64,000 nucleotides of DNA from Mycobacterium sp. Aquia_216 (GCF_026723865.1 NZ_CP113529.1:3410001-3474000), one strand, 5' to 3'. Shown: positions 6,481-16,068, counted from the stretch's first letter. Translations and numbers: made by a program. Notes: generated by a model from the letters alone, not told the origin.

Positions 6481-8055
6481 ATGAGCAAGACGGAATACGA
6501 CGCGATCGTGGTGGGCGCCGGGCACAACGGGCTGACCGCCGCGGCCATCCTGCAGCGCGCCGGCCTGCGGACCGTGTGCCTGGAAGCCAACACCTACGCG
6601 GGCGGCATGGCCGCAACCGTCGAATTGATCGACGGCTTCCGCTATGAGATCGCGGGCTCGGTGCAGTTCCCGATGGTCAGCCAACTCACCAAAGACCTCG
6701 GACTCGACACGCTGCCCGCGATCGAGCCCGACGTGATGTCGATCAATATCGGCGAAAACGGTGAAGAGCCAATGGTTTTCTATCGCGACCCGATGCGGCT
6801 GATGACCCACTTGAGCGAGAAGCACGGCATCGAGGCCGTCATGGGTATGGCCGAGTTGATCGGCTGGAGCCAGGCGCCCGCGAGGGCACTCGGCCGCTTC
6901 GACGTGTGCCAGCCACCCAAGACGCTCGACGAGATGTATGCCTGCGCCACCACCGACGCCGAACGCCGGGCGATCCACGAGATGCTGTTCGGCTCGGCGA
7001 TGGACGTGATCGACCGCTACCTGCCGGACAAGGACAAGCACGCGGTAATGCGCGGCATGTTGGCGTTCCTGGCTGTCAACTCCACCTACCGCGGCCCCTA
7101 CACGCCGGGTAGCGCCGCGTGTTTGGCGTTCGCACTGGCGGTGCCCCAGAACGACTCAGCCAGCACCGCGATGATGACCAAGCTCAAGGGCGGCATCGGC
7201 GCGCTCACCGAACACCTGCGCGAGCTTTTCGTTTCCCACGGCGGCGAGATCCGCTTCCGCACCAAGGCCGAGGAGATCCTGGTCGAGAACGGGAAGGTGA
7301 CCGGTGTGCGATTGCGGGACGGCGCGACGATCGCGGCGCCGATCGTGGTGTCCAACTTGTCTCCCGACGTCACCCTCACCGAGCTCGTCGCCCCCGAACA
7401 CGTTCCCGCGGAACTGGTCTCCCGCGTCTCCGGTCGCGATCACCGCGCCTCGTTCGTCCAGCTTCATTTCGCGCTGGACGGGCTGCCGGAATTCGCACCA
7501 CCGTATGAGTTCCTCAACGAAGAGGGCATGCAGCAGTCGGTCGGCATCTTCGGATCACCGGAAGAGCAGCAGCGGCAATGGGAGATCTGCCGGCAAGGCA
7601 TCGTTCCGGACAACCCGTCGATGGGAATGCAGATTCCCTCGGTACACGATCCCCGCATGGCGCCGCCGGGCAAGCACGCGGCGAGCGCGTTCGCCTATGC
7701 TTTCCCGGTCGAAGCCGACCGCGACCAGCATGGGCACCTGAAAAACGAGATGGCGCAACGTGTTATCGACAAGATCTGCAAATTCGCGCCGAACTTCAAA
7801 GACATAGTGATCCGTCACATCACGTTCGCGCCGTACCACATGAATACGATGTTCGGCGCACCCGCGGGCGACTTCTGCCACGGCCTGTTGCACCCGGACT
7901 TGATGGGGCCCAATCGTCCCGGTCCGAAAGGCTTTCTCGACATGCCGATCCCGATCGATGGCCTGTACCTGGGCGGCGCGGGATGCCATGGCGGCCCGGG
8001 TATTACGTTTATCCCCGGCTACAACGCGGCCTATCAGATTCTCGACGACCGATAG
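6481..8055 (+). CDS. FAD-dependent oxidoreductase, phytoene-desaturase/PYROXD2-like
   Basis: 524 residues from ATG 6481 (AGGA just upstream); homologous sequence begins at 'MSKTEYDAIVVGAGHNGLTA'. The N-terminal Rossmann motif GAGHNGLTAA binds FAD, followed by the family 'NTYAGGMAAT' stretch. The C-terminal 'GLYLGGAGCHGGPGITFIPGYN' is the second FAD-contact motif of the CrtI/PYROXD2 family. Such enzymes oxidise hydrophobic polyene or lipid substrates; the substrate is unknown and no carotenoid genes lie nearby. Controlled by the divergent TetR through the twin operators. Confidence 0.85.
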   Translation: MSKTEYDAIVVGAGHNGLTAAAILQRAGLRTVCLEANTYAGGMAATVELIDGFRYEIAGSVQFPMVSQLTKDLGLDTLPAIEPDVMSINIGENGEEPMVFYRDPMRLMTHLSEKHGIEAVMGMAELIGWSQAPARALGRFDVCQPPKTLDEMYACATTDAERRAIHEMLFGSAMDVIDRYLPDKDKHAVMRGMLAFLAVNSTYRGPYTPGSAACLAFALAVPQNDSASTAMMTKLKGGIGALTEHLRELFVSHGGEIRFRTKAEEILVENGKVTGVRLRDGATIAAPIVVSNLSPDVTLTELVAPEHVPAELVSRVSGRDHRASFVQLHFALDGLPEFAPPYEFLNEEGMQQSVGIFGSPEEQQRQWEICRQGIVPDNPSMGMQIPSVHDPRMAPPGKHAASAFAYAFPVEADRDQHGHLKNEMAQRVIDKICKFAPNFKDIVIRHITFAPYHMNTMFGAPAGDFCHGLLHPDLMGPNRPGPKGFLDMPIPIDGLYLGGAGCHGGPGITFIPGYNAAYQILDDR

Positions 8056-8059
8056 CCGA

Positions 8060-8617
8060 TCAGGCGGCGAACGTTCCGGTCAGCTGTGCCTGCGCGCTGG
8101 CGGCGCCGGCAATGGTCTGTGCGGCCTGCACGCCCGCCAGTCCGCCGGGCAGCTGGTAGTCGTTGGGAAGCTGGTAGAGCGTAAACCGATAGTGGTGTGT
8201 GCCGGTGCCGGCCGGCGGACAGGGCCCCTTGTAGGCCGCCTGGCCCGACGTATTCGGCAGCGTGGTCCCGCCGCCAGGCGTTTGACCAGCTGCGGTGCTG
8301 CCGGAACCGAACGGAATTCCGGTCACGATCCAGTGGACGTAGACGCCGTTGACGGCGTCGGGATCGTCGACGACGAGGGCCGCTCCCAACGGCGCCGACC
8401 ACGTCAGCGGCGGCGCATCGCCGGCTCCTTTGCAGGTGTATTGCGCCGGTATCGGCGCGCCGTTGGCAAAAGCCGGACTGCTGATCGTCAATGGGCCGTC
8501 GGCGGGTGCGGCTCGACCGCTGCCGGTGCCGGTGCCGACGGCCGCGAGCATCAAGGCCAGCCCGCCGATCGCCAATGCCGTTCGCCGAAGTGCCAGCCGC
8601 ATAGCCCGGAGGTTCAC
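8060..8617 (-). CDS. Secreted PEBP/YbhB-like protein (LppC/Rv1910c relative)
   Basis: 185 residues from GTG 8617, which overlaps the TGA of the upstream fadB5-like gene (GTGA), implying coupling; ATG 8602 is an alternative start. N-terminal signal peptide ('[20 protein letters not shown]') without a lipobox cysteine. The domain has '[20 protein letters not shown]', '[19 protein letters not shown]' and '[12 protein letters not shown]', hallmark segments of phosphatidylethanolamine-binding (Raf kinase inhibitor-like) proteins. In M. tuberculosis two such proteins lie next to fadB5. Probably cell-envelope located; ligand unknown. Confidence 0.8.
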   Translation of the reverse strand: MNLRAMRLALRRTALAIGGLALMLAAVGTGTGSGRAAPADGPLTISSPAFANGAPIPAQYTCKGAGDAPPLTWSAPLGAALVVDDPDAVNGVYVHWIVTGIPFGSGSTAAGQTPGGGTTLPNTSGQAAYKGPCPPAGTGTHHYRFTLYQLPNDYQLPGGLAGVQAAQTIAGAASAQAQLTGTFAA

Positions 8618-9618
8618 GGGACCAGCACTACCTTTCCGATGTTCTCGCGCGCCGCCAGGATCCGGTGGGCGGCCGCCGCTTCGTCGAATGGAACGGCCGC
8701 GTGCACGATCGGTGCGATGGTCCCATCCCGCAATGCCTGCGTCAGCGGAGTAATCCATGTCTCCAGCGTGCCGCGGTCATCCCACAAGCGCAGCATATTC
8801 AACCCGATCACGGCCTTCGACGCCGAGAGCTGGTCCATCAGGTTGAAACCACGCAGCATCGACAACACCTGCGGCACCGCGCGGCGCAGCGAGCGCTTCT
8901 CACCCTGCTGCAGCGACGAAACCCCGTATCCCACCAGCCGTCCGCCGGGGCGCAACAGCTCATACGACCGCCGCAGTGACGTTCCGCCGAGGGCATCGAG
9001 GATCAGGTCATAGGGGCCGACGTCCTTCCACCACCCGTCTCGGCGGTAGTCGATCGCACGGTCCACGCCGAACTCGGCGAGCTTCTGGTGTTTGGCCGGC
9101 GACGCGGTGCCGTGTACTTCGGCCCCGGCGGCCTTCGCAAACTGGATGGCCGCGATGCCCACGCCGCCGGCCGCGGCGTGAATCAACACCCGCTCGCCGC
9201 GACGCAGCGAGCCGTAGCCGTGCAGCGCAGCCCAGGCCGTCGCGTAATTGACCGGGACGGCAGCACCCTGTTCGAAGCTGAGCGCGTCGGGGAGTGCCAC
9301 CGAATCGGTGGCGGCAACGTTGACGGTTTCGGCGTAGCCGCCGAATCGCGTTCCGGCCAACACCCGTTCGCCGACGCGGCCGGGATCTATACCGCCGCCG
9401 ACGGCCGCGACGGTCCCGGCGACTTCGTAACCAACCACCGCCGGAAGTTTCGGCGCGTCAGGATACAGCCCGACGCGGGCGAGGTGATCGGCGAAATTCA
9501 CTCCTGCGGCACGGACCGCAACCTGGAGCTGGCCGGGCCCCGGCGGAGGCGGGTCCGGGCGCTGCTGCACCTGCAAGACCGACGGATCCCCGTGCTTGGT
9601 GATGACGACTGAGCGCAT
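8614..9618 (-). CDS. fadB5: Quinone oxidoreductase-like zinc-free MDR dehydrogenase (FadB5-like)
   Basis: 334 residues from ATG 9618, with GGAAGGA five bases before it. Medium-chain dehydrogenase fold: '[22 protein letters not shown]' (catalytic domain), then '[27 protein letters not shown]' as NADPH-binding Rossmann motif. Length, neighbours (PEBP-like gene downstream, MBL hydrolase and aceA upstream) and orientation match M. tuberculosis fadB5 (Rv1912c) as I recall it. The name suggests fatty acid oxidation, but the fold indicates NADPH-dependent quinone or enone reduction. Confidence 0.8.
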   Translation of the reverse strand: MRSVVITKHGDPSVLQVQQRPDPPPPGPGQLQVAVRAAGVNFADHLARVGLYPDAPKLPAVVGYEVAGTVAAVGGGIDPGRVGERVLAGTRFGGYAETVNVAATDSVALPDALSFEQGAAVPVNYATAWAALHGYGSLRRGERVLIHAAAGGVGIAAIQFAKAAGAEVHGTASPAKHQKLAEFGVDRAIDYRRDGWWKDVGPYDLILDALGGTSLRRSYELLRPGGRLVGYGVSSLQQGEKRSLRRAVPQVLSMLRGFNLMDQLSASKAVIGLNMLRLWDDRGTLETWITPLTQALRDGTIAPIVHAAVPFDEAAAAHRILAARENIGKVVLVP

Positions 9619-9631
9619 CGCGATCCTTCCA

Positions 9632-9736
9632 CTACGCCGGTACACACGCCACGGTCAACAACCACCAAACGTTGTCCGGCGCCGCGGCCACGAATTGGTC
9701 GACCCCGATCGTCGCGGGTGATGACGTCTGGTTCAT
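9632..9736 (-). pseudogene. SRPBCC (AHSA1-like) gene remnant
   Basis: 34 codons from ATG 9736, which overlaps the ArsR stop (ATGA), to TAG 9634-9632. 'ATIGVDQFVAAAPDNVWWLL' is the start of an AHSA1/SRPBCC domain, but the frame ends after 34 residues, where ~150 are normal. ArsR-AHSA1 gene pairs are common in actinobacteria, so this looks like the truncated partner of the ArsR fragment upstream. Confidence 0.55.
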
Positions 9737-9927
9737 GCCAGCTCGTCTGCTGCGCCCGCGCGGGCGGCGTCCCGCAGCGCCTTGAGATGCTCGGCGACGG
9801 CGGGTCGACTGAGTTCGAACCGGTCGCCGAGGTCGCCCGCGGACAGTTGCTGCCGCGCCGGGATCTCCAACAGCTCGCGCCGGACCGGTTTCGCCAGGGC
9901 GAGAAAGACGCGGTCCGAAGTCGCCAC
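9733..9927 (-). pseudogene. Truncated ArsR family regulator
   Basis: 64 codons. 'FLALAKPVRRELLEIPARQQ' and 'SAGDLGDRFELSRPAVAEHLKALRDA' form the ArsR winged-helix core up to the recognition helix. The wing and C-terminal helix (about 40 residues) are missing; the frame passes directly into 'ARAGAADELA' and stops. An internal deletion is the simplest explanation. DNA binding would probably be lost. Confidence 0.6.
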
Positions 9928-9984
9928 GTCGGCACGTTATGTCCGAAATTCCCGACACGTCAACTATCCGCGACATCACCGCGC

Positions 9985-9990
9985 TACGTT
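9985..9990 (+). promoter_or_regulatory. -10 element of a leaderless gene
   Basis: TACGTT seven bases before ATG 9998 and no Shine-Dalgarno sequence: the mycobacterial leaderless layout. Confidence 0.5.
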
Positions 9991-9997
9991 CGTCGGT

Positions 9998-10720
9998 ATG
10001 CGCTTCACCTGGGAGCAGCTGACTCCGAGCGTGCATCGCTGCCGGCTTGCGTTCTGCGATGTCACCATCGGGTTGGTCTGCGGCCGTGCGGGAGCCCTAC
10101 TGGTCGACACAGGCACCACGCTGACCGAAGCGGCAGCCATCGACGCCGATGTCCGGCAGCTTGCCGGAAACCCGGTCACCCATATTGTGTTGACGCACAA
10201 GCATTTCGACCATGTCCTGGGTTCCGCGCAGTTCACCGGCGCGGAGGTCTACTGTGCGCCGGCGGTTGCCGACTATCTGTCGTCGGCCCACGATCAGATC
10301 CGCGATCACGCGCTGAGCTATGGCGCGGACGCCGACGAGATCGACCGGGCGATCGCCGCGTTGCGGCCGCCGCGGCGTGGAATCTACGACGCCGCTATCG
10401 ACCTCGGCGACCGCACGGTCACGATCGTTCACCCGGGCCGTGGTCACACCGCGTCGGATTTGGTCGTGGTGGTGCCCGGGCTCGGCCGCGACGACGAGCG
10501 CGTCGTGGTGTTCACCGGCGACCTCGTCGAAGAATCCGCCGACCCCTTTATCGACGCGGATTCCGATCTGGCGGCGTGGCCCGCCACGCTGGATCGGGTG
10601 CTGGCGATCGGCGGGCCCGGCGCAATCTACGTCCCTGGTCACGGCAGCGTGGTCGATGCAGAGTTCATCCGCCGCCAACAGGATTGGCTCCGACGACGTT
10701 CGGGTTCAGCGCCGGGCTAG
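9998..10720 (+). CDS. Metallo-beta-lactamase-fold hydrolase (Rv1913-like)
   Basis: 240 residues from ATG 9998. Zinc-binding signature THKHFDH with His67, His69, Asp71 and His72; later ligands in 'HPGRGHTASD' (His), 'FTGDLVEE' (Asp) and 'VPGHGSV' (His) complete a two-metal site. Such proteins hydrolyse thioesters, lactones or phosphoesters; the substrate is unknown. Its position between fadB5 and aceA corresponds to Rv1913. Probably leaderless. Its stop overlaps the stop of the convergent gene. Confidence 0.85.
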   Translation: MRFTWEQLTPSVHRCRLAFCDVTIGLVCGRAGALLVDTGTTLTEAAAIDADVRQLAGNPVTHIVLTHKHFDHVLGSAQFTGAEVYCAPAVADYLSSAHDQIRDHALSYGADADEIDRAIAALRPPRRGIYDAAIDLGDRTVTIVHPGRGHTASDLVVVVPGLGRDDERVVVFTGDLVEESADPFIDADSDLAAWPATLDRVLAIGGPGAIYVPGHGSVVDAEFIRRQQDWLRRRSGSAPG

Positions 10721-11091
10721 GCGGTCGCGACCGTGCACGCGGCGATCAGCGCGCCTGGATCGGTCACACTGACCACCAGCTTGCGCAGCGGGACCGATCT
10801 CAACGGGACCTTTGCCCGCACCGGCGGCTCTATCGTCAGGGTCACCAGTCCTTTGCCCGAACCATTGACCAGCCAGCGACCACTCGAGTAGTGCACACCC
10901 GCGGCGAACGCGCGGTCCTCGGTCGCTTCGGCCTGGGTGATCGACGCAACCGGGATATGGGCGTCAAACGCCCAGCCCATCTTCACGTGGAGAATCCCGT
11001 CTTCGATCCGCACCTCGCTGTGTTTGGGCCCGAGGCCCAGCGGCACGGACAACGGAAGGTACCAACGCTCGTAACGCAATTCCGTCCGCAC
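10717..11091 (-). CDS. Conserved hypothetical protein (Rv1914c-like)
   Basis: 124 residues from GTG 11091, chosen because the upstream extension is low in mycobacterial-like sequence. Predicted beta-rich: 'LRYERWYLPLSVPLGLGPKH', 'LHVKMGWAFDAHIPVASI', 'GLVTLTIEPPVRA'. No catalytic motif or membrane span seen. The same small gene sits between the MBL hydrolase and aceA in M. tuberculosis, so it is conserved. Function unknown. Confidence 0.65.
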   Translation of the reverse strand: MRTELRYERWYLPLSVPLGLGPKHSEVRIEDGILHVKMGWAFDAHIPVASITQAEATEDRAFAAGVHYSSGRWLVNGSGKGLVTLTIEPPVRAKVPLRSVPLRKLVVSVTDPGALIAACTVATA

Positions 11092-11411
11092 GGCACTGAC
11101 TTTACTAGCAGTTTGCTGGCGGGGGTAAGTTTTCACCCGTTTACTGGCCTGAGAGGTTTGCTGGCCGGCTTCGCAAGCGCCAGTTCGCCCGGACACGGCG
11201 ACGACAGTCCGCCGAAAGGCATTGCACGCCAGTTCGTTAGGTGCCCCGCCGCTCGCCGCCCGCAAAACAGTGCTCCACTACGCCCGGAGTGCGCCGTGTG
11301 ACAACAGTTTTGGCCCGGCGGCACGATCGGTCGATTACTCGTGATTGAAATGTCGGGGACGGGGATAGACTCACGTTCAGCGGAATCGCGCTGGAAGAGG
11401 AGCGTACGGCC
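11092..11411. other. Intergenic region upstream of aceA
   Basis: 320 bases without a convincing gene. It should hold the promoter of the leftward Rv1914c-like gene and of aceA. TTGAAA (11345-11350) and TAGACT (11366-11371), 15 bases apart, are a possible aceA promoter; AGAGGAG (11396-11402) is its ribosome binding site. No clear palindromic operator was recognised. Confidence 0.45.
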
Positions 11412-13712
11412 ATGGCCATCATCGACGCGGACACTGAAGTCCCCGCACCGTTCGAACAAGACTTGGAAAAACAAACAGCCGCCACGCAACGATACTTCGA
11501 CGACCCACGCTTCGCCGGGATTATTCGCCTCTATTCGGCCCGCCAAGTAGTCGAACAACGCGGCACGATACCGACCGACTACACCGTGGCCCGGGAAGCG
11601 GCGACGGCCTTCTATCCCCGCCTGCGCGAGCTTTTCGCGGCGAAGAAGAGCATCACCACCTTCGGGCCGTACTCTCCCGGCCAGGCAGTGAGCATGAAGC
11701 GGATGGGCATCGAGGGTATCTACCTCGGTGGCTGGGCAACCTCCGCCAAGGGGTCCACCACCGAAGACCCGGGGCCCGACCTGGCGAGCTACCCGCTGAG
11801 CCAGGTGCCTGAAGATGCCGCGGTGCTGGTGCGCGCGCTGCTGACCGCGGACCGCAACCAGCAGTACCAGCGGCTTCAGATGAGCGAGCAGCAACGCGCG
11901 GCAGCCAAGGAGTACGACTACCGCCCGTTCATCATCGCCGACGCCGACACCGGTCACGGCGGTGACCCGCACGTCCGCAACCTGGTAAGGCGCTTCGTGG
12001 AGGTCGGGGTGCCCGGCTACCACATCGAAGACCAGCGTCCGGGTACCAAGAAGTGTGGTCACCAGGGCGGCAAGGTTCTGGTGCCGTCCGACGAACAGAT
12101 CAAGCGTCTCAACGCCGCCCGCTTCCAGCTGGACGTCATGCGGGTTCCCGGCATCATCGTCGCGCGCACCGACGCCGAGGCGGCCAACCTGATCGACAGC
12201 AATTCCGACGAGCGCGACCAGGCGTTCCTGCTGGGTGCGACCAACCTGGCCATTCCTTCGTACAAGGCCTGTTTCCTGGCACTGGTACGGCGCTTCTATG
12301 AGCTGGGCGTCAAGGATCTGAACGGTCACCTGCTGTATGCCCTGGCCGACGGCGAGTACGGCATCGCCAATGCCTGGCTTGAGCGCCAAGGCATCCTGGG
12401 CCTGGTTTCCGAGGCCGTCAACACCTGGCGGGAGGACGGGCAGAAGTCCATCGATGATCTCTTCGACCAGGTCGAGTCGCAGTTCATCGCGGCCTGGGAG
12501 GACGACGCGGGGCTGATGACCTACAGCGATGCCGTCGCGGAGGTGCTGTCGTTCGGCGAAAGTGAGGACGAGCCGGCGAGCATGAGCCCCGCCGAATGGC
12601 GCCAATTCGCCGCGCGGACATCGCACTACGCAGCCCGGGAGAAGGCACGGGAGCTGGGCGCAGCCCCAGACTGGAGCCCCGAGCTGGCGCGGACCCCCGA
12701 GGGCTATTACCAGGTCCGCGGCGGGATTCCGTATGCGATCGCCAAGTCGCTGGCAGCGGCCCCCTTCGCCGACATCCTCTGGATGGAGACCAAGACCGCG
12801 GATCTGGCCGACGCGCGACAGTTCGCCGAGGCGATCCACGCCGAGTTCCCCGACCAGATGCTGGCGTACAACCTGTCGCCGTCGTTCAACTGGGACACCA
12901 CCGGCATGACCGACGAGGAGATGAAACAGTTCCCCGTCGAGCTCGGGAAGATGGGCTTCGTCTTCAACTTCATCACCTACGGCGGGCACCAAATCGACGG
13001 CGTCGCCGCCGAGGAATTCGCCACCTCGCTGCAGCAGGACGGGATGCTGGCGCTGGCGCGGTTGCAGCGCAAGATGCGCCTGGTCGAGTCGCCCTACCGG
13101 ACGCCGCAGACCCTGGTCGGCGGCCCGCGCAGCGACGCCGCCCTGGCCGCCTCGTCGGGCCGCACCGCGACGACCAAGGCCATGGGCAAGGGCTCGACCC
13201 AGCACCAGCACCTGGTGCAGACCGAGGTGCCCAAGAAGCTGCTGGAGGAGTGGCTGACGCTGTGGAGCGAGCACTACCAGCTGGGGGAGAAGCTTCGGGT
13301 GACGCTGCGACCCCGGCGGGCGGGCTCGGACGTGCTCGAACTCGGGATCCTCGGCGAGGACGGCGAACAGCTGGCGAACGTGATCGTGGATCCAATCAAG
13401 GACCGGCACGGCCGCAGCATCCTGCAGGTGCGCGACCAGAACACGTTCGCCGAGAAGCTTCGCCAGAAGCGGCTGATGACTCTGATCCACCTGTGGCTGG
13501 TGAACCGCTTCAAGGCCGACGCGGTGTACTACGTGACACCGACCGAGGACAACCTCTATCAGACCGAGAAGATGAAGTCTCACGGCATCTTCACCGAGGT
13601 CTATCCGGAGGTTGGCGAGATCATCGTCGCCGAGGTGAACAAGCCGCGCATCGCCGAACTGCTCAAGCCCGACCGGGTCGCGCTGCGCAAGCTGATCACC
13701 AAGGAAGGCTAG
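11412..13712 (+). CDS. aceA: Isocitrate lyase 2 (long form)
   Basis: 766 residues, the length of mycobacterial ICL2, clearly longer than ICL1 (~430). It cleaves isocitrate to glyoxylate and succinate in the glyoxylate shunt and can act as methylisocitrate lyase. The active-site loop KKCGHQGGK has Cys215; '[19 protein letters not shown]' is the metal/substrate region. The last ~170 residues are the ICL2-specific C-terminal domain reported to bind acetyl- or propionyl-CoA and activate the enzyme. In M. tuberculosis H37Rv the gene is split into aceAa and aceAb; here it is intact. Confidence 0.95.
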   Translation: MAIIDADTEVPAPFEQDLEKQTAATQRYFDDPRFAGIIRLYSARQVVEQRGTIPTDYTVAREAATAFYPRLRELFAAKKSITTFGPYSPGQAVSMKRMGIEGIYLGGWATSAKGSTTEDPGPDLASYPLSQVPEDAAVLVRALLTADRNQQYQRLQMSEQQRAAAKEYDYRPFIIADADTGHGGDPHVRNLVRRFVEVGVPGYHIEDQRPGTKKCGHQGGKVLVPSDEQIKRLNAARFQLDVMRVPGIIVARTDAEAANLIDSNSDERDQAFLLGATNLAIPSYKACFLALVRRFYELGVKDLNGHLLYALADGEYGIANAWLERQGILGLVSEAVNTWREDGQKSIDDLFDQVESQFIAAWEDDAGLMTYSDAVAEVLSFGESEDEPASMSPAEWRQFAARTSHYAAREKARELGAAPDWSPELARTPEGYYQVRGGIPYAIAKSLAAAPFADILWMETKTADLADARQFAEAIHAEFPDQMLAYNLSPSFNWDTTGMTDEEMKQFPVELGKMGFVFNFITYGGHQIDGVAAEEFATSLQQDGMLALARLQRKMRLVESPYRTPQTLVGGPRSDAALAASSGRTATTKAMGKGSTQHQHLVQTEVPKKLLEEWLTLWSEHYQLGEKLRVTLRPRRAGSDVLELGILGEDGEQLANVIVDPIKDRHGRSILQVRDQNTFAEKLRQKRLMTLIHLWLVNRFKADAVYYVTPTEDNLYQTEKMKSHGIFTEVYPEVGEIIVAEVNKPRIAELLKPDRVALRKLITKEG

Positions 13713-13973
13713 CCATTCGGGCCCCCCGGTTCACGGAATTGGTTGGCGGGCTTCATCTTTCGCGACATCGCGGTTCAGCGTGCCGCGAGTCGTTCAACCC
13801 GCCGCTCGCAGGGCGCTACCAGCGTGCCGCAGCGCACCAATCGGCCTGCACCTGACCAAAGCAGGAAAGCGGTCAGACTGGTAATTCTTTCTTTCAGAAA
13901 TAGTTGCATAGGTGTTCATTATGTATTGAACAGGCGTGCAGCAGACCAAAGCGAACGGCGAAAGGAAATTCTG

Positions 13974-14195
13974 ATGAAGTCTCAAACCAAGATGGCGGCG
14001 ATGACTTTCGGCGCGGCAGGTGCGCTCGCCTTGATCGTCGGACTCGGCGCCCCTGCGGTTGCCGCCGCTCCCGCGCCCGCCCCGGTGACTCACAGTTCGT
14101 CTAGTGTCGCGCCTGCCGCTCCGAACGCGGAGGCCCCGGGCAGTGTCCACAAGGCCGTCCTCACCGCCTGCATCATCGGACTCAACTGCGGCTAG
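13974..14195 (+). CDS. Small secreted protein with C-terminal cysteine pair
   Basis: 73 residues from ATG 13974, preceded by AAAGGAA. Signal peptide at residues ~1-32 ('MAAMTFGAAGALALIVGLGA', cleavage near AVAAAPA), then a Pro/Ala/Ser-rich linker and a short C-terminal segment 'VLTACIIGLNCG' with two Cys five residues apart that could form a disulfide. No family recognised. The next gene has the same plan: signal, low-complexity linker, terminal paired Cys. Confidence 0.65.
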   Translation: MKSQTKMAAMTFGAAGALALIVGLGAPAVAAAPAPAPVTHSSSSVAPAAPNAEAPGSVHKAVLTACIIGLNCG

Positions 14196-14296
14196 GCGCC
14201 CAGCTCGTTATGCAGCGGTCTCAATTCGCGCCGTTTGCGAGAGACCCGAGCGGGTACCAACGGAGGAGTTTGCAGCAGTGTCGTGAGGAGAATCTG

Positions 14297-14689
14297 ATGA
14301 GATCGGAAGCTCGGACGGCGGTTGCGGTTTTCGGTGGTGCGGCCATGCTCGTTTTGACGGTGGGCTGCGGCGGAGGCGGCAACAAAGCACCTAGCAGCAC
14401 CACTACGACCACCACCACGCCCACCAGTTCGTCCAGCGTCGCGCCGACGACCGCACCGGGAACCGGTGGCCCGACCGGTGGGGGCGGACCGGGGGGCGGC
14501 GGCGGTAGCGTGCCCGGCGGCCCGACCGGTGGGGGCGGACCCGGCGGCGGCGGTGGCAGTATCCCCGGCGGCCCCACCGGCGGTGGCGGCCCGGGCGGCG
14601 GCAGCGGCAGCATCCCCGGCGTCGGCGGCGGCGGCGGCGGACCCGGCGGCGGCGGTGGCTGCGTCGGCAACATCTGCGGCGGCAGCTAA
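14297..14689 (+). CDS. Glycine-rich lipoprotein with tandem GGPTGGGGPGGGGGS repeats
   Basis: 130 residues from ATG 14297, with GGAG upstream. Signal peptide with lipobox TVGC (Cys ~24) for lipid anchoring, a Thr/Ser run, then about three 17-residue Gly/Pro repeats and a tail 'CVGNICGGS'. The terminal Cys pair recalls the preceding gene's CIIGLNCG. Low-complexity linker plus compact tail suggests an envelope-exposed protein. No function assigned. The repeats make the DNA (14460-14660) prone to length variation. Confidence 0.65.
   Translation: MRSEARTAVAVFGGAAMLVLTVGCGGGGNKAPSSTTTTTTTPTSSSSVAPTTAPGTGGPTGGGGPGGGGGSVPGGPTGGGGPGGGGGSIPGGPTGGGGPGGGSGSIPGVGGGGGGPGGGGGCVGNICGGS
14460..14665 (+). repeat. 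Imperfect tandem GC-rich repeat in coding DNA
   Basis: Repeated GGCGGCCCGACCGGTGGGGG-like units of about 51 bases (17 codons), roughly three copies with degeneration at the right end. They encode the Gly-rich region of the lipoprotein. Spacer-like unique sequences are absent, so it is not a CRISPR. Confidence 0.7.
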
Positions 14690-14803
14690 TCTCGCCCTTG
14701 CGTCGCGGTTACGACAATCGACGACGTCAGGCCCGTTGATCCGGCCTGGGGCCCGTCAGCTTGAGTTATGGTTCTCCGCAACGCGACTGCAAGGGGACCT
14801 TCG

Positions 14804-15967
14804 ATGGCGAAGCTCAGGTTTGGATATTTCATCGCGCCCTTCCACCGCGCGGGGACCAACCCCACGCTGGCGTTGCAGCGCGACCTCGAGTTCGTCCAAC
14901 ACCTCGACGCCCTGGGCTTCGACGAAGCGTGGATCGGCGAACATCACTCCGCGGGAAGCGAACTCATCGCGTCGCCGGAAATCTTCATTGCGGCGGCCGC
15001 GGAGCGCACCAAGTGGATCAAGCTGTGCACCGGCGTCATTTCGCTCTCGTACCACAACCCCCTCTGGGTCGCCGACCGGTTGATGATGCTGGACCACCTC
15101 ACTCACGGCCGCGTGATCGGCGGCGTGGGACCCGGCTCGCTGCCCAGCGACTCGTCGATGATCGGGCTGACACCCACCGACACCCGCGAGTTGCTAGACA
15201 CCAACCTCGACATCGTGGTCCGGCTGCTGCGGGGCGAGACGGTGAGCGCCAAGACGCCGACGCACGAGCTGCACAACGCCAAGCTACAGCTCGCCCCCTA
15301 TTCCGACGGCGGGGTTCCTCTCGCGGTGGCGGCGGTCGCATCGCCGACGGGTGCGCGGCTGGCCGGCAAGCACGGCATCGGCCTGCTCTCCATCGGGGCG
15401 ACGCTGACCGTCGAGGGCTTCAACGCACTGCAATATCACTGGGACATCGTCGAAGAACGCGCCGCGGTGTTCGGCACCAAAGTCGATCGCAGGAACTGGA
15501 GCTTGGTCGGGCCGTTCCACATCGCCGAAACCGACAAGCAGGCGCGCGAGGATGTCAAATTCGGCCTCGAGCCCTGGTTCCGGTACTTCCAGAAGGTGGC
15601 CGCCTTCCCGCAGATGACCATGCCGGGCGAACAGATCGACGAGATGATCGACGTCATCAACGAGAACGGCGCCGGCGTGATCGGCACCCCGGAGCGGGCG
15701 CGGGCGCAGGTGCAACGAATGTGGGATCAGTCCGGCGGCTTCGGTTGCATGCTGCAGATGGGCCACGAGTGGGCGAATCCAGCCGCCACCAAACGGTCGG
15801 CCGAACTGTTCGCCGCCGAAGTCATGCCGCATTTCCAGGGCCAGGCGCAGCCGACGCTGGACGCCGCCGCGCGGGCCAGCGAGGCGCGCGAAGGGCTCGC
15901 GGAGTCGCAGAATCAGGCCGTCGAGCACATGACCAAGAAGTACCAGGACGAGCTCAACGCGAAGTAG
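14804..15967 (+). CDS. LLM-class (bacterial luciferase family) flavin-dependent oxidoreductase
   Basis: 387 residues from ATG 14804 (AGGGGA upstream); the longer frame from 14768 lacks family similarity. N-terminal strand 'KLRFGYFIAPFHRAGTNPTL' and the family stretch 'ALGFDEAWIGEHH', then 'SLSYHNPLWVADRLMMLDHL' and 'GRVIGGVGPGSLPSD', are typical of FMN/F420-binding TIM-barrel monooxygenases of the luciferase superfamily. Length and the long C-terminal helix resemble group C monooxygenases acting on lipophilic compounds. A single gene, closed by the hairpin at 16038. Confidence 0.85.
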   Translation: MAKLRFGYFIAPFHRAGTNPTLALQRDLEFVQHLDALGFDEAWIGEHHSAGSELIASPEIFIAAAAERTKWIKLCTGVISLSYHNPLWVADRLMMLDHLTHGRVIGGVGPGSLPSDSSMIGLTPTDTRELLDTNLDIVVRLLRGETVSAKTPTHELHNAKLQLAPYSDGGVPLAVAAVASPTGARLAGKHGIGLLSIGATLTVEGFNALQYHWDIVEERAAVFGTKVDRRNWSLVGPFHIAETDKQAREDVKFGLEPWFRYFQKVAAFPQMTMPGEQIDEMIDVINENGAGVIGTPERARAQVQRMWDQSGGFGCMLQMGHEWANPAATKRSAELFAAEVMPHFQGQAQPTLDAAARASEAREGLAESQNQAVEHMTKKYQDELNAK

Positions 15968-16037
15968 CGGCTGACTTTCGCCGAGCGTCGCGGGTGAATC
16001 TGACTCGAAGATGGCGACGAACAGGCCCGACATGACT

Positions 16038-16068
16038 GCACCCTGCCGAAACATCGTCGGCAGGGTGC
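16038..16068. terminator. Hairpin terminator
   Basis: Perfect 11-base stem (16038-16048 with 16058-16068) and a 9-base loop, between the rightward luciferase-family gene and the leftward secreted protein gene. No T-run follows, as is common in mycobacteria. Could act in both directions. Confidence 0.7.

Noticed and set aside
9718..11301. 527-codon plus-strand frame overlapping the MBL hydrolase
   Set aside because: Arg-rich shadow in another frame; the hydrolase frame at 9998-10720 has the complete zinc signature.
11133..13583. 816-codon open frame on the minus strand opposite aceA
   Set aside because: Exact antisense shadow of isocitrate lyase, produced by high GC at third positions; no ribosome binding site or family motif.
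14460..14665. Short tandem DNA repeat considered as CRISPR
   Set aside because: No unique spacers; repeats are in frame and encode Gly-rich units of a lipoprotein.
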